A stretch of 48,000 nucleotides of DNA from Macrococcoides caseolyticum (GCF_002902665.1 NZ_PPRM01000002.1:1-48000), one strand, 5' to 3'. Positions 1-7,992 are shown, numbered from the stretch's first letter. Made by a program: numbers and translations. Notes: a model not told the origin generated them from the sequence alone.

Positions 1-4
1 TCAT
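1..4 (-). CDS. start of an unidentified gene leaving the left edge
   Basis: Only the initiation region is visible. On the minus strand a strong ribosome binding site (GGAGGTG, positions 12-18) sits eight bases before an ATG at 4-2, and the reading frame continues beyond the window. The MarR-type gene lies directly upstream in the same orientation, so the two could be co-transcribed with the regulator first. Nothing can be said about the product. Confidence 0.4.
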
Positions 5-7
5 AGA

Positions 8-60
8 AAAAACACCTCCGTATAAATTCATTTTAATATGAATTCAACGAAAGTGTTTTT
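8..60. repeat. inverted repeat over the leader of the left-edge gene
   Basis: Outer arms AAAAACAC (8-15) and GTGTTTTT (53-60) enclose inner arms AATTCAT (25-31) and ATGAATT (38-44). On minus-strand RNA the outer arm overlaps part of the ribosome binding site of the left-edge gene, so the structure could hide it, or it could act as an attenuator after the marR-type gene. The adjoining 69-85 stretch (CCCACATCATGGGG) is another short hairpin. Confidence 0.45.
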
Positions 61-109
61 ATTTTAATCCCACATCATGGGGTTAGCGCATTGAAGTGCA
101 CCCAGTTTT

Positions 110-544
110 TTAGTTAATCGTATCAGTATATTGATGGAAAGCTTTTCTGTATTTATCAAGAAGGATAAATAGGGTTTCGCCGTCCTCTTTTGTGAAAGTA
201 TTTTCTTCACTATCATAAATACGTTGTTGATGCTCCATGACTAGTTTGACGATTTCACAACCACTATCTGTAATTTTCACACATACTTTACGTTCATCAT
301 CTTTACGGCGTTCTTTCACGACAAGCCCTAAATCCCTAAGTTTCTTAGTCTTTTTGCTTGCAGAATCCATCTTATATTGAATATCATCTTGTATGGCTGT
401 CACTGAGCTATTACTATCTTTATATACTTTGTATAAAATAAGAAATTCAGCAAATGTAATCCCGAATCGTTTTAAAAGTATAGCATTTAAAACATGCTCA
501 ACTTGGCTTGCTGTTTTAAATATTGACTGTTCTAATTTTATCAT
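110..544 (-). CDS. MarR/SarA-type winged-helix transcriptional regulator
   Basis: A 144-residue protein with the usual length and layout of MarR-family regulators: a first dimerisation helix, a helix-turn-helix with its recognition helix near residues 59-73, a basic beta-wing (residues 75-92, with the RRKDDERKV stretch), and a long C-terminal helix. The RxxDERK wing signature is shared by MarR and staphylococcal SarA-type proteins, which bind DNA as dimers. The start is supported by an AGGGAG site just upstream, preceded by an A9 run. It probably controls itself and perhaps the gene beginning at the left edge. The ligand and exact subfamily cannot be read from the sequence. Confidence 0.8.
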   Translation of the reverse strand: MIKLEQSIFKTASQVEHVLNAILLKRFGITFAEFLILYKVYKDSNSSVTAIQDDIQYKMDSASKKTKKLRDLGLVVKERRKDDERKVCVKITDSGCEIVKLVMEHQQRIYDSEENTFTKEDGETLFILLDKYRKAFHQYTDTIN

Positions 545-684
545 TTTAACTCCCTTTTTTTTTGACGTATATTAAAATTATGACTGATTGAGACGATAGA
601 ACGAAATAATTACGGTCAATGTATAATATTTTGTATGATATCTATGTAATATGCAAGTAAAATTTAACTTAAAAGGAGAATGAA

Positions 685-1299
685 ATGGAAATAAAATTCG
701 CTAATAATACTAATATTAAAGCTATACTGAATGTTCAAAAAGCTGCTATAAAGGAAATTGGCAATAAAGATATGCTTGTAACTTTATCTGAAGAAGAGAT
801 TGCTCAAAACGTGGATGATGGTGTGTTATGTGTTTGTCAGATTGACGAAAGGATTGTAGCATTTCGTTCAATGCATATACCAGTAGACGATTATCTAGGA
901 AAATATATAGCACTTGATCCATCTGATAGAGATCAGCTTATCTATTCTGATATTACAGTTGTACACCCAGATTATCGTGGAAGAGGGTTGCAGAAAATAT
1001 TGGGAGAATGGTTATTTCAAGCAATCGATGATAAATTTAAGATAATAATGGCTACAGTACATCCGGACAATATCGCGAGCATCAAAGATAAGTTTCATCA
1101 TGGCATGAAGATTGTAGCGCTGGATAACGTGTATAATGATAAAATTCGCTATATCTTTGCGTTATTCCGTGATAGGGATTGCATATATGAAGAAGAAGTT
1201 GCTGTGGAAATGACTGATGATATGGAAATCAGACGCTTACTAAGTGAGGGATATAAAGGAATCCAGTTAAGAGAAAATTTACTTATTTTTACTAAATAA
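685..1299 (+). CDS. GNAT-family N-acetyltransferase
   Basis: A 204-residue protein with the acetyl-CoA binding motif A of the GNAT fold (VVHPDYRGRGLQ, residues 92-103) on the expected strand-loop-helix, followed by a helix and a motif-B-like region around residues 120-140. An AAAGGAG site precedes the ATG by six bases. The gene is divergent from the marR-type regulator and stands alone. The acceptor substrate, whether amino acid, antibiotic or protein, cannot be deduced. It is unrelated to the two-domain GNAT protein near 20 kb. Confidence 0.82.
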   Translation: MEIKFANNTNIKAILNVQKAAIKEIGNKDMLVTLSEEEIAQNVDDGVLCVCQIDERIVAFRSMHIPVDDYLGKYIALDPSDRDQLIYSDITVVHPDYRGRGLQKILGEWLFQAIDDKFKIIMATVHPDNIASIKDKFHHGMKIVALDNVYNDKIRYIFALFRDRDCIYEEEVAVEMTDDMEIRRLLSEGYKGIQLRENLLIFTK

Positions 1300-1421
1300 A
1301 TTTTGTGTAATCAAAATTTTATTAGTATACTTTTAAGTGCATACGAAAACGAATAAGTCATACTTAAGCCTTATGAATATTGGCTTGTATTTGTGTATTA
1401 TTAATTAAAAGAGGTGGATTT

Positions 1422-2381
1422 ATGGAAAAAAGAAGAAAAAGAAGAAAGAGAAGACTAGGATGTCTTTCAATATTTTTAATCGTATTTGTACTCATGTTAT
1501 TAATAGCTGCATGGTTTGTAGGGGGGTCATATTTTAAGGTAAAACAAACGGCAGAGCATATTCAGCACAAAATAGACGGCCGAGACAAGTCAGAACTGCG
1601 TAGTGACAAAGTAGACATCAGTAATAAGGATGCAATCAGTGTTGCATTATTCGGGGTTGATTCAAATCAGCAAAGACTTGCAACTGGGGATGCTGGGCGT
1701 AGTGACTCGATTATTCTGATGAGCATTAATCCAAAGACGAACAAATCACAAATGGTAAGTATCCCTCGTGATACATACAGTGAGATGGTAGGTAAAGGAA
1801 CGAATGAGAAAATCGCACATGCATACGCATACGGTGGGGCAAAGATGGCGGTAGCATCTGTAGAGAGATTAATGAATGTTCCTATTGATTATTATGCGAC
1901 GATTAATATGGATGGTATGCATGAAATGGTAGATAAAGTCGGTGGTATCAATGTTGTCAGCAATTCTACTTTCAGTTATGATGGATTCAACTTCGTAAAA
2001 GGACAGGAAATTCATCTAGATGGTGATGGAGCTATGGCATTTATTAGAAGTCGTAAACAAGAAGGTGCTGGAGGTGACTTCGGTCGTCAAGAAAGACAGC
2101 AACTTGTGATTCAGGCTTTAGCAACAAAAGTATTAAGTGTAGATTCTGTAACGAAATTAGATTCTTTATTGAAGAGTATCGAAGGAAATGTTGTAACTGA
2201 TTTATCATTTGATGATTTAAAAGGATTAGCCACTGGTTATAATGGCGCAGTTCGCAATGTGAAGAAAGTTCAGCTTCAAGGAGATGGTGCGATATTAGAG
2301 GATGGACTTTGGTATTTTATTCCGAATGAAAGTCTTAAATCAGATGTTCGCGAACAATATATGAAGAATCTAGGATTATAA
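1422..2381 (+). CDS. LCP (LytR-CpsA-Psr) family cell-wall glycopolymer ligase
   Basis: A membrane-anchored protein of 319 residues. A very basic N-terminus (residues 2-11) is followed by one membrane helix (about 14-34) and an extracellular LCP domain. Family landmarks are GRSDSI (92-97), SIPRD (113-117, with the catalytic-region arginine), KVGGI (172-176) and further arginines at 209, 211 and 222 that bind the polyprenyl pyrophosphate. LCP enzymes move teichoic acid or capsule polymers from lipid carriers to peptidoglycan. I chose the ATG at 1422 because AGAGGTGG lies eight bases upstream; a longer frame begins at 1380 without a ribosome binding site. It may be an MsrR or LcpB/C equivalent, but which one is unclear. 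Confidence 0.9.
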   Translation: MEKRRKRRKRRLGCLSIFLIVFVLMLLIAAWFVGGSYFKVKQTAEHIQHKIDGRDKSELRSDKVDISNKDAISVALFGVDSNQQRLATGDAGRSDSIILMSINPKTNKSQMVSIPRDTYSEMVGKGTNEKIAHAYAYGGAKMAVASVERLMNVPIDYYATINMDGMHEMVDKVGGINVVSNSTFSYDGFNFVKGQEIHLDGDGAMAFIRSRKQEGAGGDFGRQERQQLVIQALATKVLSVDSVTKLDSLLKSIEGNVVTDLSFDDLKGLATGYNGAVRNVKKVQLQGDGAILEDGLWYFIPNESLKSDVREQYMKNLGL

Positions 2382-2433
2382 AACACTTCGATGTTACAAT
2401 AAGTATAAGAAAATATGATTCGGAGGGAATACT

Positions 2434-2928
2434 ATGAAATATAATACAATATTAATCCCGTTAGATGGTTCTAAGGTCAGTGAGTATGCGTTTGAAAAAG
2501 GTATTGACGTGGCCGTAAGGAATGATGCGAAACTTGTGCTTACACATATTGTGGATATTAGAACTTATGCTAACATTGATGCCAAAGGTGGATCACTTGC
2601 TGAGAAGGCTGATGTCTATGCACGAGAATTGCTAGAAGGCTACAAAGCAATTGCATTAGACCGAGGTGTGAAGGAAATTGAGATTGTTATAGCTCATGGT
2701 GCAGCTAAAAATATTATTCCGAAACACATTGCAGTAGATTACGATGCAGATTTAATAATGTGCGGCTCAAGTGGCTACAATGCTTTTGAGCGTTTCGTTA
2801 TAGGGAGTGTGTCTGAAGCGATTGTTAGATATGCAAAGTGTGACGTACTTGTGGTCAGAACAGAACAAGTACCTGAAGACTATGAACTAAACGATTATAC
2901 AAAGGATTTTAGAGAAAAGTTAATATAA
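2434..2928 (+). CDS. universal stress protein UspA family
   Basis: A 164-residue single Usp domain. It carries the N-terminal strand with D11 (ILIPLDGS) and the C-terminal nucleotide-binding motif G-x2-G-x9-GS (G111, G114, G124, S125), so it is probably an ATP-binding Usp. CGGAGGG precedes the start. It lies 52 bases after the LCP gene on the same strand and ends in a strong bidirectional terminator, so it may be read partly from the LCP promoter. Usp proteins support survival in stress or stationary phase; the specific role here is unknown. Confidence 0.9.
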   Translation: MKYNTILIPLDGSKVSEYAFEKGIDVAVRNDAKLVLTHIVDIRTYANIDAKGGSLAEKADVYARELLEGYKAIALDRGVKEIEIVIAHGAAKNIIPKHIAVDYDADLIMCGSSGYNAFERFVIGSVSEAIVRYAKCDVLVVRTEQVPEDYELNDYTKDFREKLI

Positions 2929-2962
2929 AAAGTGCTGAGACACCTTGTCTCAGCACTTTTTA
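2927..2962. terminator. bidirectional terminator between usp and bdhA
   Basis: A twelve-base perfect stem (AGTGCTGAGACA, 2931-2942, with 2946-2957) closed by a three-base loop and flanked by A and T runs on both sides. It serves the two convergent genes. Confidence 0.9.
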
Positions 2963-2965
2963 TTT

Positions 2966-4015
2966 TTAGTCTTCGCCGTTAAGCTTAACTAAGATTTTAA
3001 CTTGGGATTTATCGTTTGTTAATTTTTCAAATCCATGTTCTACGATATCATCAAGCTCAATTTCCCCGGTAATAGTGCTCTCTGTATCAATTTGACCACT
3101 GCCCATTAAATCAATTGTTTGTTGATAAGATGCTCTTGAATAAGCGATTGTTGAGGTAATTTTCACACCAGTGTTAGTCAATTGTAACGGTGGCCAGCTA
3201 ATGTCACCAGCAAAAATAGAAACGATTACCATTGTACCACGAGGACGTGTAGCATCGATCGCTTGTACAAATGTAGGTGTTACACCGGCTACTTCAAATG
3301 AGCGATCTACTCCACCTGGAACGATTTCTTTGATTGCTTTTACCGCATCTACCTCACCTGAGTTAATGATATGCGTTGCGCCACATTCCTTTGCTTTTTC
3401 TAGACGTTCTTTAGAAAGATCGAGTACAATAATTTTACTTGCACCAGCTGCACGAGCTGCAAGGGTTATATAGATACCGATAGGACCTGCACCAAAGATA
3501 GCCACAGTATCTCCGAACTCTAAGCCGCTTTCTTTAACAGCTTGAACCCCCACCGCTAATGGCTCGATAGTTGCTGCTACACGTAAAGATAATGAATCTG
3601 GTAAATGATAAAGATTAGTTTCTGGTACATTAACTAAGTCAGTAAAACCTCCATCTGTATGTAGACCGAGGAAGCTGAAACCGTCATAAACATCTAATTC
3701 GTCTGTATTTTTACCATATGTCACAGTTGGATTTACTGAAACACGATCGCCAACTTTGAAATCTTTAACATCTTTGCCTACTTCAACAACTATGCCTGAA
3801 AACTCATGACCCATAATTAAAGGTGCCTTACCCCCAGTAAGGTCATCCTCTTTGTCTACGGGAATGAATACTGGTCCTTCTTGATACTCATGTAAGTCAC
3901 TACCGCAAATTCCAGCATATCCGACTTTGACGCGCACCTCATTATCACGCATTTCACGGATTTCTCTGTCTTCAACTCGAATGTCTTTTTTACCATGCCA
4001 TACTGCTGCTTTCAT
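2966..4015 (-). CDS. bdhA: 2,3-butanediol dehydrogenase (zinc-dependent, MDR family)
   Basis: A 349-residue medium-chain dehydrogenase closely resembling Bacillus subtilis BdhA along its length, including the signature stretch CGSDLHEY and the segment GPVFIPVDK. Catalytic zinc ligands are C37, H70, E71 and probably E151. The Rossmann motif GAGPIG is at 175-180, followed by an acidic residue (D199) expected for NAD. As in BdhA, the four-cysteine structural zinc lobe is absent. It interconverts acetoin and 2,3-butanediol, recycling NADH in fermentation. GGAGGGATC precedes the ATG. A good promoter overlapped by a Rex-like palindrome suggests redox control. A related polyol dehydrogenase role is possible. 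Confidence 0.85.
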   Translation of the reverse strand: MKAAVWHGKKDIRVEDREIREMRDNEVRVKVGYAGICGSDLHEYQEGPVFIPVDKEDDLTGGKAPLIMGHEFSGIVVEVGKDVKDFKVGDRVSVNPTVTYGKNTDELDVYDGFSFLGLHTDGGFTDLVNVPETNLYHLPDSLSLRVAATIEPLAVGVQAVKESGLEFGDTVAIFGAGPIGIYITLAARAAGASKIIVLDLSKERLEKAKECGATHIINSGEVDAVKAIKEIVPGGVDRSFEVAGVTPTFVQAIDATRPRGTMVIVSIFAGDISWPPLQLTNTGVKITSTIAYSRASYQQTIDLMGSGQIDTESTITGEIELDDIVEHGFEKLTNDKSQVKILVKLNGED

Positions 4016-4049
4016 GTAATGATCCCTCCAGATATTTATTTACAATATT

Positions 4050-4078
4050 AGTATACAACTTTGATACTAAATTCACAA
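4050..4078 (-). promoter_or_regulatory. bdhA promoter
   Basis: On the minus strand a TTGTGA -35 (4078-4073) and a TATACT -10 (4055-4050) are separated by 17 bases, about 35 bases before the bdhA start. Confidence 0.75.
4061..4078. promoter_or_regulatory. candidate Rex operator over the bdhA -35
   Basis: TTGATACTAAATTCACAA matches 15 of 18 positions of the Rex consensus TTGTGAA-WWWW-TTCACAA, with one perfect half (TTCACAA) and one degraded half. It covers the -35 hexamer. Rex represses NADH-consuming fermentation genes when NAD is plentiful, which suits butanediol dehydrogenase. This is a pattern match only. Confidence 0.45.
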
Positions 4079-4253
4079 ACTATATATTCTAGAAAAAGTA
4101 TGTGAATTTTTAAGATGTAATTTTTCGTGAAAAATACTTTGTAATAAAGCTGATATATATTAGAAACTTTCTTTCAAAACAATGTTTTTTGCTATTTTTC
4201 CTCATTGTTATATAACAAATATCTAATTTTTAATCTAAAATTTCACAAAGGCA

Positions 4254-4268
4254 TTGTAATCGATTTCA
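4254..4268 (+). promoter_or_regulatory. CcpA catabolite-responsive element (cre)
   Basis: TTGTAATCGATTTCA fits the cre consensus WTGNAANCGNWNNCW at every defined position. It lies about 70 bases before the MFS transporter, at or near its promoter, so CcpA would be expected to repress the transporter on preferred sugars. Confidence 0.75.
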
Positions 4269-4335
4269 TGATATGTTATTTTTAATCTAGTCAATTGGTC
4301 ATAGGATGACTATACAAATTAATGAGGTGAATTAA

Positions 4336-5601
4336 ATGAGTCAAAAAGCTACTAAAGTAAGGTGGATGTTTGCACTAATATTCTTCCTTATTGGTGTTAT
4401 TGCATATATGGATAGAGCCAATATCTCATATATCGCACAACCCATGATGGAAGATCTGAATATGAATAAGACGCAGTTTGGTATGTTAGCTTCAGTATTT
4501 GCAGCAGGTTATGCATTAATGCAGGTGCCGGCAGGTATCATGGCTGAGAAGTTCGGCCCTAAGAAGATGTTAACATTTGCACTTGTTTGGTGGAGTGCCT
4601 TTACAATTCTGACTGGGGTTATCAAAAATCATGGATTACTATACACGATGCGTTTCTTGTTTGGTATAGGTGAAGGACCAATGTATCCTTCGAATGCAGT
4701 ATTTAATACATACTGGTTTGCTAAAAGTGAAAAAGGTCGTGCGTCAAGTGCATTGTTAGCAGGATCATACTTCGGTCCTGTTATTGCACCGTTTGTAACA
4801 ATTGCTATTTATCAAGCCTTCGGTTGGGAAGCAGTATTCTTTATTTTCGGTGTGATTGGTATCGTTATTGCTGCAATCTGGGCAATCATCGCTAAAGACT
4901 TACCAGAGCATCATAAGATGGTTAATGAAGCAGAAAAAGCATATATTATCGAAAATCGTGACGTTGTTCAAACGGATAAAAAATCCGCGCCTTGGGGAAT
5001 ATTCTTCAAGCGCTTCAGTTTCTTCGCGATTGCTGGACAATACTTTGTTGTTCAATTTGTCATTACTTTATTCTTAATTTGGTTACCGACATATTTACAA
5101 GAGGAATATCACGTCGTATTAAAGGATATGAAGTTCTTGGCAGCTGCGCCTTGGTTAATGATGTTTATATTAATTATGGCTGGGGGGACGATTTCAGATG
5201 CGATTATATCTAGAGGCTACTCACGCTTTAGAGCACGTGCGTTAATTGCAATCTTTGGATTTATCGTATTTGCAGTTTCATTATTCTTATCTGTTCAAAC
5301 AAATGATATGATGATGAACTTAATTTACTTATCATTATGTCTTGGTGGTGTCGGTCTATCGATGGGAATGAGCTGGGCTTCAGCAACGGACCTTGGCCGA
5401 AACTTCTCTGGAACTGTATCAGGATGGATGAACTTATGGGGTAACGTGGGTGCTTTCTTAAGTCCAATGCTTGGTGGATATCTTGTACAGCATTATGGAT
5501 GGGATACAACTTTCTATTTGATGATTATTCCAGCTGTTCTCGCAATTGTACTATGGTTCTTTGTTAAGCCTGACCAACCATTAATAGTAGAAGGAAAATA
5601 A
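4336..5601 (+). CDS. MFS transporter, anion:cation symporter (ACS) type
   Basis: A 421-residue polytopic membrane protein with about 12 predicted helices and a central cytoplasmic loop near residues 190-225. The N-terminal MDRANIS motif after helix 1 and the loop 2-3 motif (GIMAEKFGPKK) are typical of the ACS family that carries hexuronates, glucarate, galactonate and related organic anions. The start is supported by GAGGTG eight bases upstream. There is no catabolic gene beside it to name the substrate. The cre site in front suggests a carbon-source transporter under CcpA. A bidirectional terminator follows. Confidence 0.85.
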   Translation: MSQKATKVRWMFALIFFLIGVIAYMDRANISYIAQPMMEDLNMNKTQFGMLASVFAAGYALMQVPAGIMAEKFGPKKMLTFALVWWSAFTILTGVIKNHGLLYTMRFLFGIGEGPMYPSNAVFNTYWFAKSEKGRASSALLAGSYFGPVIAPFVTIAIYQAFGWEAVFFIFGVIGIVIAAIWAIIAKDLPEHHKMVNEAEKAYIIENRDVVQTDKKSAPWGIFFKRFSFFAIAGQYFVVQFVITLFLIWLPTYLQEEYHVVLKDMKFLAAAPWLMMFILIMAGGTISDAIISRGYSRFRARALIAIFGFIVFAVSLFLSVQTNDMMMNLIYLSLCLGGVGLSMGMSWASATDLGRNFSGTVSGWMNLWGNVGAFLSPMLGGYLVQHYGWDTTFYLMIIPAVLAIVLWFFVKPDQPLIVEGK

Positions 5602-5610
5602 GAGTTAATA

Positions 5611-5649
5611 AATAGCAGCTATCCTTGAATGGATAACTGCTATTTTTTT
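5611..5649. terminator. bidirectional terminator
   Basis: Arms AATAGCAGCTATCC (5611-5624) and GGATAACTGCTATT (5631-5644) pair with one mismatch around a six-base loop, followed by a T run. It separates the convergent MFS and membrane-protein genes. Confidence 0.85.
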
Positions 5650-6328
5650 AAATCAATTTTCTTACCGTTACTTGATACATAATATTAATTGCAATTGCAC
5701 ATCCGGCAATAACACTTAATGCAAAATGTTGTGGAATACCAGTTGAATATCCATAAATTGTGATAAGTAACATTGCAGCAGGTAACGTGATATTTGTCAG
5801 TTTAAATGCGTTATAAAGACCAGTAAATATTGTAATCATTTCCTCTTTGTTTAAGGAGTCGATGAGTTTATCATCAAAGTCTGATTCGAAGTTTTCTGGA
5901 AGGTTACGTTCTGGATAAAGTTTGTTAATCATACTATAACCATAATAGCGCATTGCAATTGCAATAATAAGTGTTACGATACTGATAATCCCTAAATAAA
6001 AAGGTGCATGGTTTAAACTGATTAACATAATTGAGCCAAGTGCAAAATAAAAAGAAATGATTAAGAATATATTCATTTCTGAGAATTTTTTGAAGCTTGC
6101 ACGATCTTGTTCATAATGTTCGAGTGATGGATCATTATCAACTTTATAGGCAAGTTTGCTGAAGATATAAGCTAGTACAGCAGCAAATAATGCGCAAATG
6201 CATAAAAGTATAATAAAAGGGGTAGAAGTAAGTATACCTATTAGTGGTACTTTCCAATAATCAATTGTGAACAAGATGAAAAAGACAATAACTGCTATGA
6301 TGGTCGGCAATATGTATTTTTTTAGCAT
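5648..6328 (-). CDS. integral membrane protein, probably DUF3169 family
   Basis: A 226-residue protein with about six hydrophobic segments: near residues 5-23, 30-58, 88-105, 110-127, 180-196 and 204-220. A charged cytoplasmic loop (about 60-85) and another (about 133-165) lie between them. Size and topology fit DUF3169, a family of unknown function often found in Firmicutes beside small helix-turn-helix regulators; no such regulator is present here. The family assignment is from resemblance only. AAGGAGG precedes the ATG. It is transcribed away from dps. Confidence 0.6.
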   Translation of the reverse strand: MLKKYILPTIIAVIVFFILFTIDYWKVPLIGILTSTPFIILLCICALFAAVLAYIFSKLAYKVDNDPSLEHYEQDRASFKKFSEMNIFLIISFYFALGSIMLISLNHAPFYLGIISIVTLIIAIAMRYYGYSMINKLYPERNLPENFESDFDDKLIDSLNKEEMITIFTGLYNAFKLTNITLPAAMLLITIYGYSTGIPQHFALSVIAGCAIAINIMYQVTVRKLI

Positions 6329-6391
6329 GATGTCCTCCTTTTTTAATTAGTATACCCAAATAAATTAAAATAAGACATAATGCTTTATTAA

Positions 6392-6406
6392 TTATAATAA
6401 TTATAA
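6392..6406. promoter_or_regulatory. PerR box in front of dps
   Basis: TTATAATAATTATAA is an exact copy of the Per box consensus TTATAATNATTATAA, about 40 bases before the dps start and overlapping TATAAT-like -10 elements. Peroxide-responsive derepression of dps by PerR is well established in staphylococci and Bacillus. Confidence 0.85.
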
Positions 6407-6446
6407 TATAATAATTAATATAAATAATGTAAGGGAGAGATTTATA

Positions 6447-6899
6447 ATGGAAAAAAAATCAAATGATAACAAAGTAGTAACAGCTTTAAACCAGCAAGTA
6501 GCAAACTGGACAGTATTATATACTAAAATTCATAATTATCACTGGTATGTTAAAGGTCCTCACTTCTTTAGCTTACATATGAAATTTGAAGAATTTTATA
6601 ATGAAGCTAGTACATATATCGATGAATTAGCTGAACGTATTTTAGCAATTCAAGGGCATCCGATTGCGACATTGAAAGAATCGCTTGAATTATCTGTAGT
6701 TAAAGAAGCGAAGAAAGATCTAGCGGCTGAGGATATGGTTAAAGATTTATCGAAAGACTTCGATAAGATCATTAAACAATTAGAAGAAGGTAAAGCAGCA
6801 GCCGAAGAAGCAGGAGATGAGATGACGGCAGATATGTTCTTAGGTATGATTACTAACCTTGAGAAACATAATTGGATGCTTAAATCATTCTTGAAATAA
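6447..6899 (+). CDS. dps: Dps/MrgA-type ferritin-like DNA-protection protein
   Basis: A 150-residue four-helix ferritin-like protein. The intersubunit ferroxidase ligands H32, H44, D59 and E63 are all in place (HWYVKGPHF and [10 protein letters not shown] contexts). Dps dodecamers oxidise Fe(II) with hydrogen peroxide, store the iron and shield DNA. AAGGGAG precedes the ATG. The exact PerR box upstream predicts induction by peroxide. It is monocistronic, with its own terminator. In staphylococci the same protein is called MrgA or Dps. Confidence 0.95.
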   Translation: MEKKSNDNKVVTALNQQVANWTVLYTKIHNYHWYVKGPHFFSLHMKFEEFYNEASTYIDELAERILAIQGHPIATLKESLELSVVKEAKKDLAAEDMVKDLSKDFDKIIKQLEEGKAAAEEAGDEMTADMFLGMITNLEKHNWMLKSFLK

Positions 6900-6912
6900 T
6901 ATATTAAATTTG

Positions 6913-6944
6913 TACACTCCAATTAGTTTGGAGTGTATTTTTTT
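6913..6944 (+). terminator. dps terminator
   Basis: Stem TACACTCCAA (6913-6922) with TTGGAGTGTA (6928-6937), five-base loop, then seven T. Confidence 0.9.
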
Positions 6945-6982
6945 GTGTTTTTATATAGAATTGAGAAGTAGAGGTGAAGAGA

Positions 6983-7912
6983 ATGGAAGATAAGATGAAG
7001 CAATGTATAAAGATTGCAAAGATGTATTATGAGGAAAATCTTGGACAAAAAGAAATTGCGAATGAGCTGGATATATCAAGACCTACTGTATCAAGGCAAT
7101 TGAACCATGCTAGAGATATGGGCATTGTTGAAATCATCATTCATGATCCGTATGAGAAAAGTGATGAATTAGCACATTTAATTCGGGAGAAATATGGTCT
7201 GAAGGAAGTGATCATTAAAGACGTAACAAATGATCGTAATGAAACAGTGATAAAAGCAATAGCTGAAAGTGCAGCGGAATATTTATCTCGAACTGTGAAG
7301 AATAATGATATTGTAGGTATCAGTTGGGGAAAGACGATGTTTCGCGTTGCTGAACTTATGCAACCATTGAATTTAAATGGTGTAGAAACGATCCAGCTTA
7401 AAGGTGGAATTTCATATTCTGATGTTGTGACTAATTCACATGAAACATTGTCTTTGTTTGCGCGTAGCTTTAATTCCATTCCGAGAGACTTACCGGTTCC
7501 AGTCATATTTGATAATAAGGAAGTAAAGAGGCTGGTTAGTGCAGATCGTCATATTAAAAGTATATTAAAGATGGCACCGAAATGTAATGTTGCCATTTAT
7601 ACAACAGGGACAGTTAGAGATGAGGCGTTACTTTTTAAGCTTGGTTTTTTCTCTGAAGATGAAGTAAAACGATTGAAAAAGAGCGCTGTAGGCGATATTT
7701 GTTCGAGATTCTATGCGAAAGATGGTAAGATAGCAGACAGATGGGTAGATGATCGTACAATGGGCGTTACGCTCGATACGTTGCGTAAAATACCAACGAG
7801 TATACTTGTTGCTGGAGGAAACCATAAAGTTGAAGCAATACGTGGTGCATTAAATGGAAATATTCCTAATGTGCTCATTACAGATAGTATTACAGCTAGG
7901 AAATTACTTTAA
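6983..7912 (+). CDS. deoR: DeoR-type regulator of deoxyribonucleoside catabolism (SorC family)
   Basis: A 309-residue SorC-family repressor. An N-terminal helix-turn-helix (about residues 20-42, QKEIANELDISRPTVSRQL) is joined to a sugar-phosphate binding domain with the NDIVGISWGKT loop. It resembles Bacillus subtilis DeoR, which senses deoxyribose-5-phosphate, and it sits immediately before deoC-pdp-deoB, so the assignment is strong. The ATG at 6983 is preferred because GAGGTG lies seven bases before it; a GTG at 6974 overlaps that site. A palindrome just after its stop codon, before the deoC promoter, is the probable operator. Confidence 0.9.
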   Translation: MEDKMKQCIKIAKMYYEENLGQKEIANELDISRPTVSRQLNHARDMGIVEIIIHDPYEKSDELAHLIREKYGLKEVIIKDVTNDRNETVIKAIAESAAEYLSRTVKNNDIVGISWGKTMFRVAELMQPLNLNGVETIQLKGGISYSDVVTNSHETLSLFARSFNSIPRDLPVPVIFDNKEVKRLVSADRHIKSILKMAPKCNVAIYTTGTVRDEALLFKLGFFSEDEVKRLKKSAVGDICSRFYAKDGKIADRWVDDRTMGVTLDTLRKIPTSILVAGGNHKVEAIRGALNGNIPNVLITDSITARKLL

Positions 7913-7914
7913 TT

Positions 7915-7928
7915 TGAACATAAGTTCA
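7915..7928. promoter_or_regulatory. candidate DeoR operator
   Basis: TGAACATAAGTTCA has inverted TGAAC/GTTCA arms and lies about 10-20 bases before the -35 region of deoC. A further half-site (TTGTTCA, 7945-7951) falls between the -35 and -10. DeoR of B. subtilis is known to use spaced repeats of this type. Confidence 0.55.
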
Positions 7929-7937
7929 TTTATAATT

Positions 7938-7965
7938 TTTACTTTTGTTCAGTATCTGATATAAT
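7938..7965 (+). promoter_or_regulatory. deoC-pdp-deoB promoter
   Basis: Extended -10 TGATATAAT (TG at 7957-7958, TATAAT at 7960-7965) with a weak TTTACT -35 (7938-7943) 16 bases upstream. The start codon of deoC is 28 bases further on. Confidence 0.7.
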
Positions 7966-7992
7966 AGAATTGAAATTAAAGGAGGATGAATC

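Larger units (their letters stand above)
4016..4335. other. 320-base divergent control region bdhA / MFS
   Basis: No gene is visible. The region holds the bdhA promoter with its Rex-like box, isolated Rex-like half-sites (TGTGAA at 4101-4106, TTTCACAA at 4241-4248), a perfect 14-base palindrome TTGTTATATAACAA at 4205-4218, and a perfect cre match at 4254-4268. The MFS start codon follows at 4336 after a GAGGTG site. Confidence 0.7.

Noticed and set aside
7141-7506. 121-codon minus-strand frame inside deoR
   Set aside because: Antisense shadow of a recognised gene without start signals.
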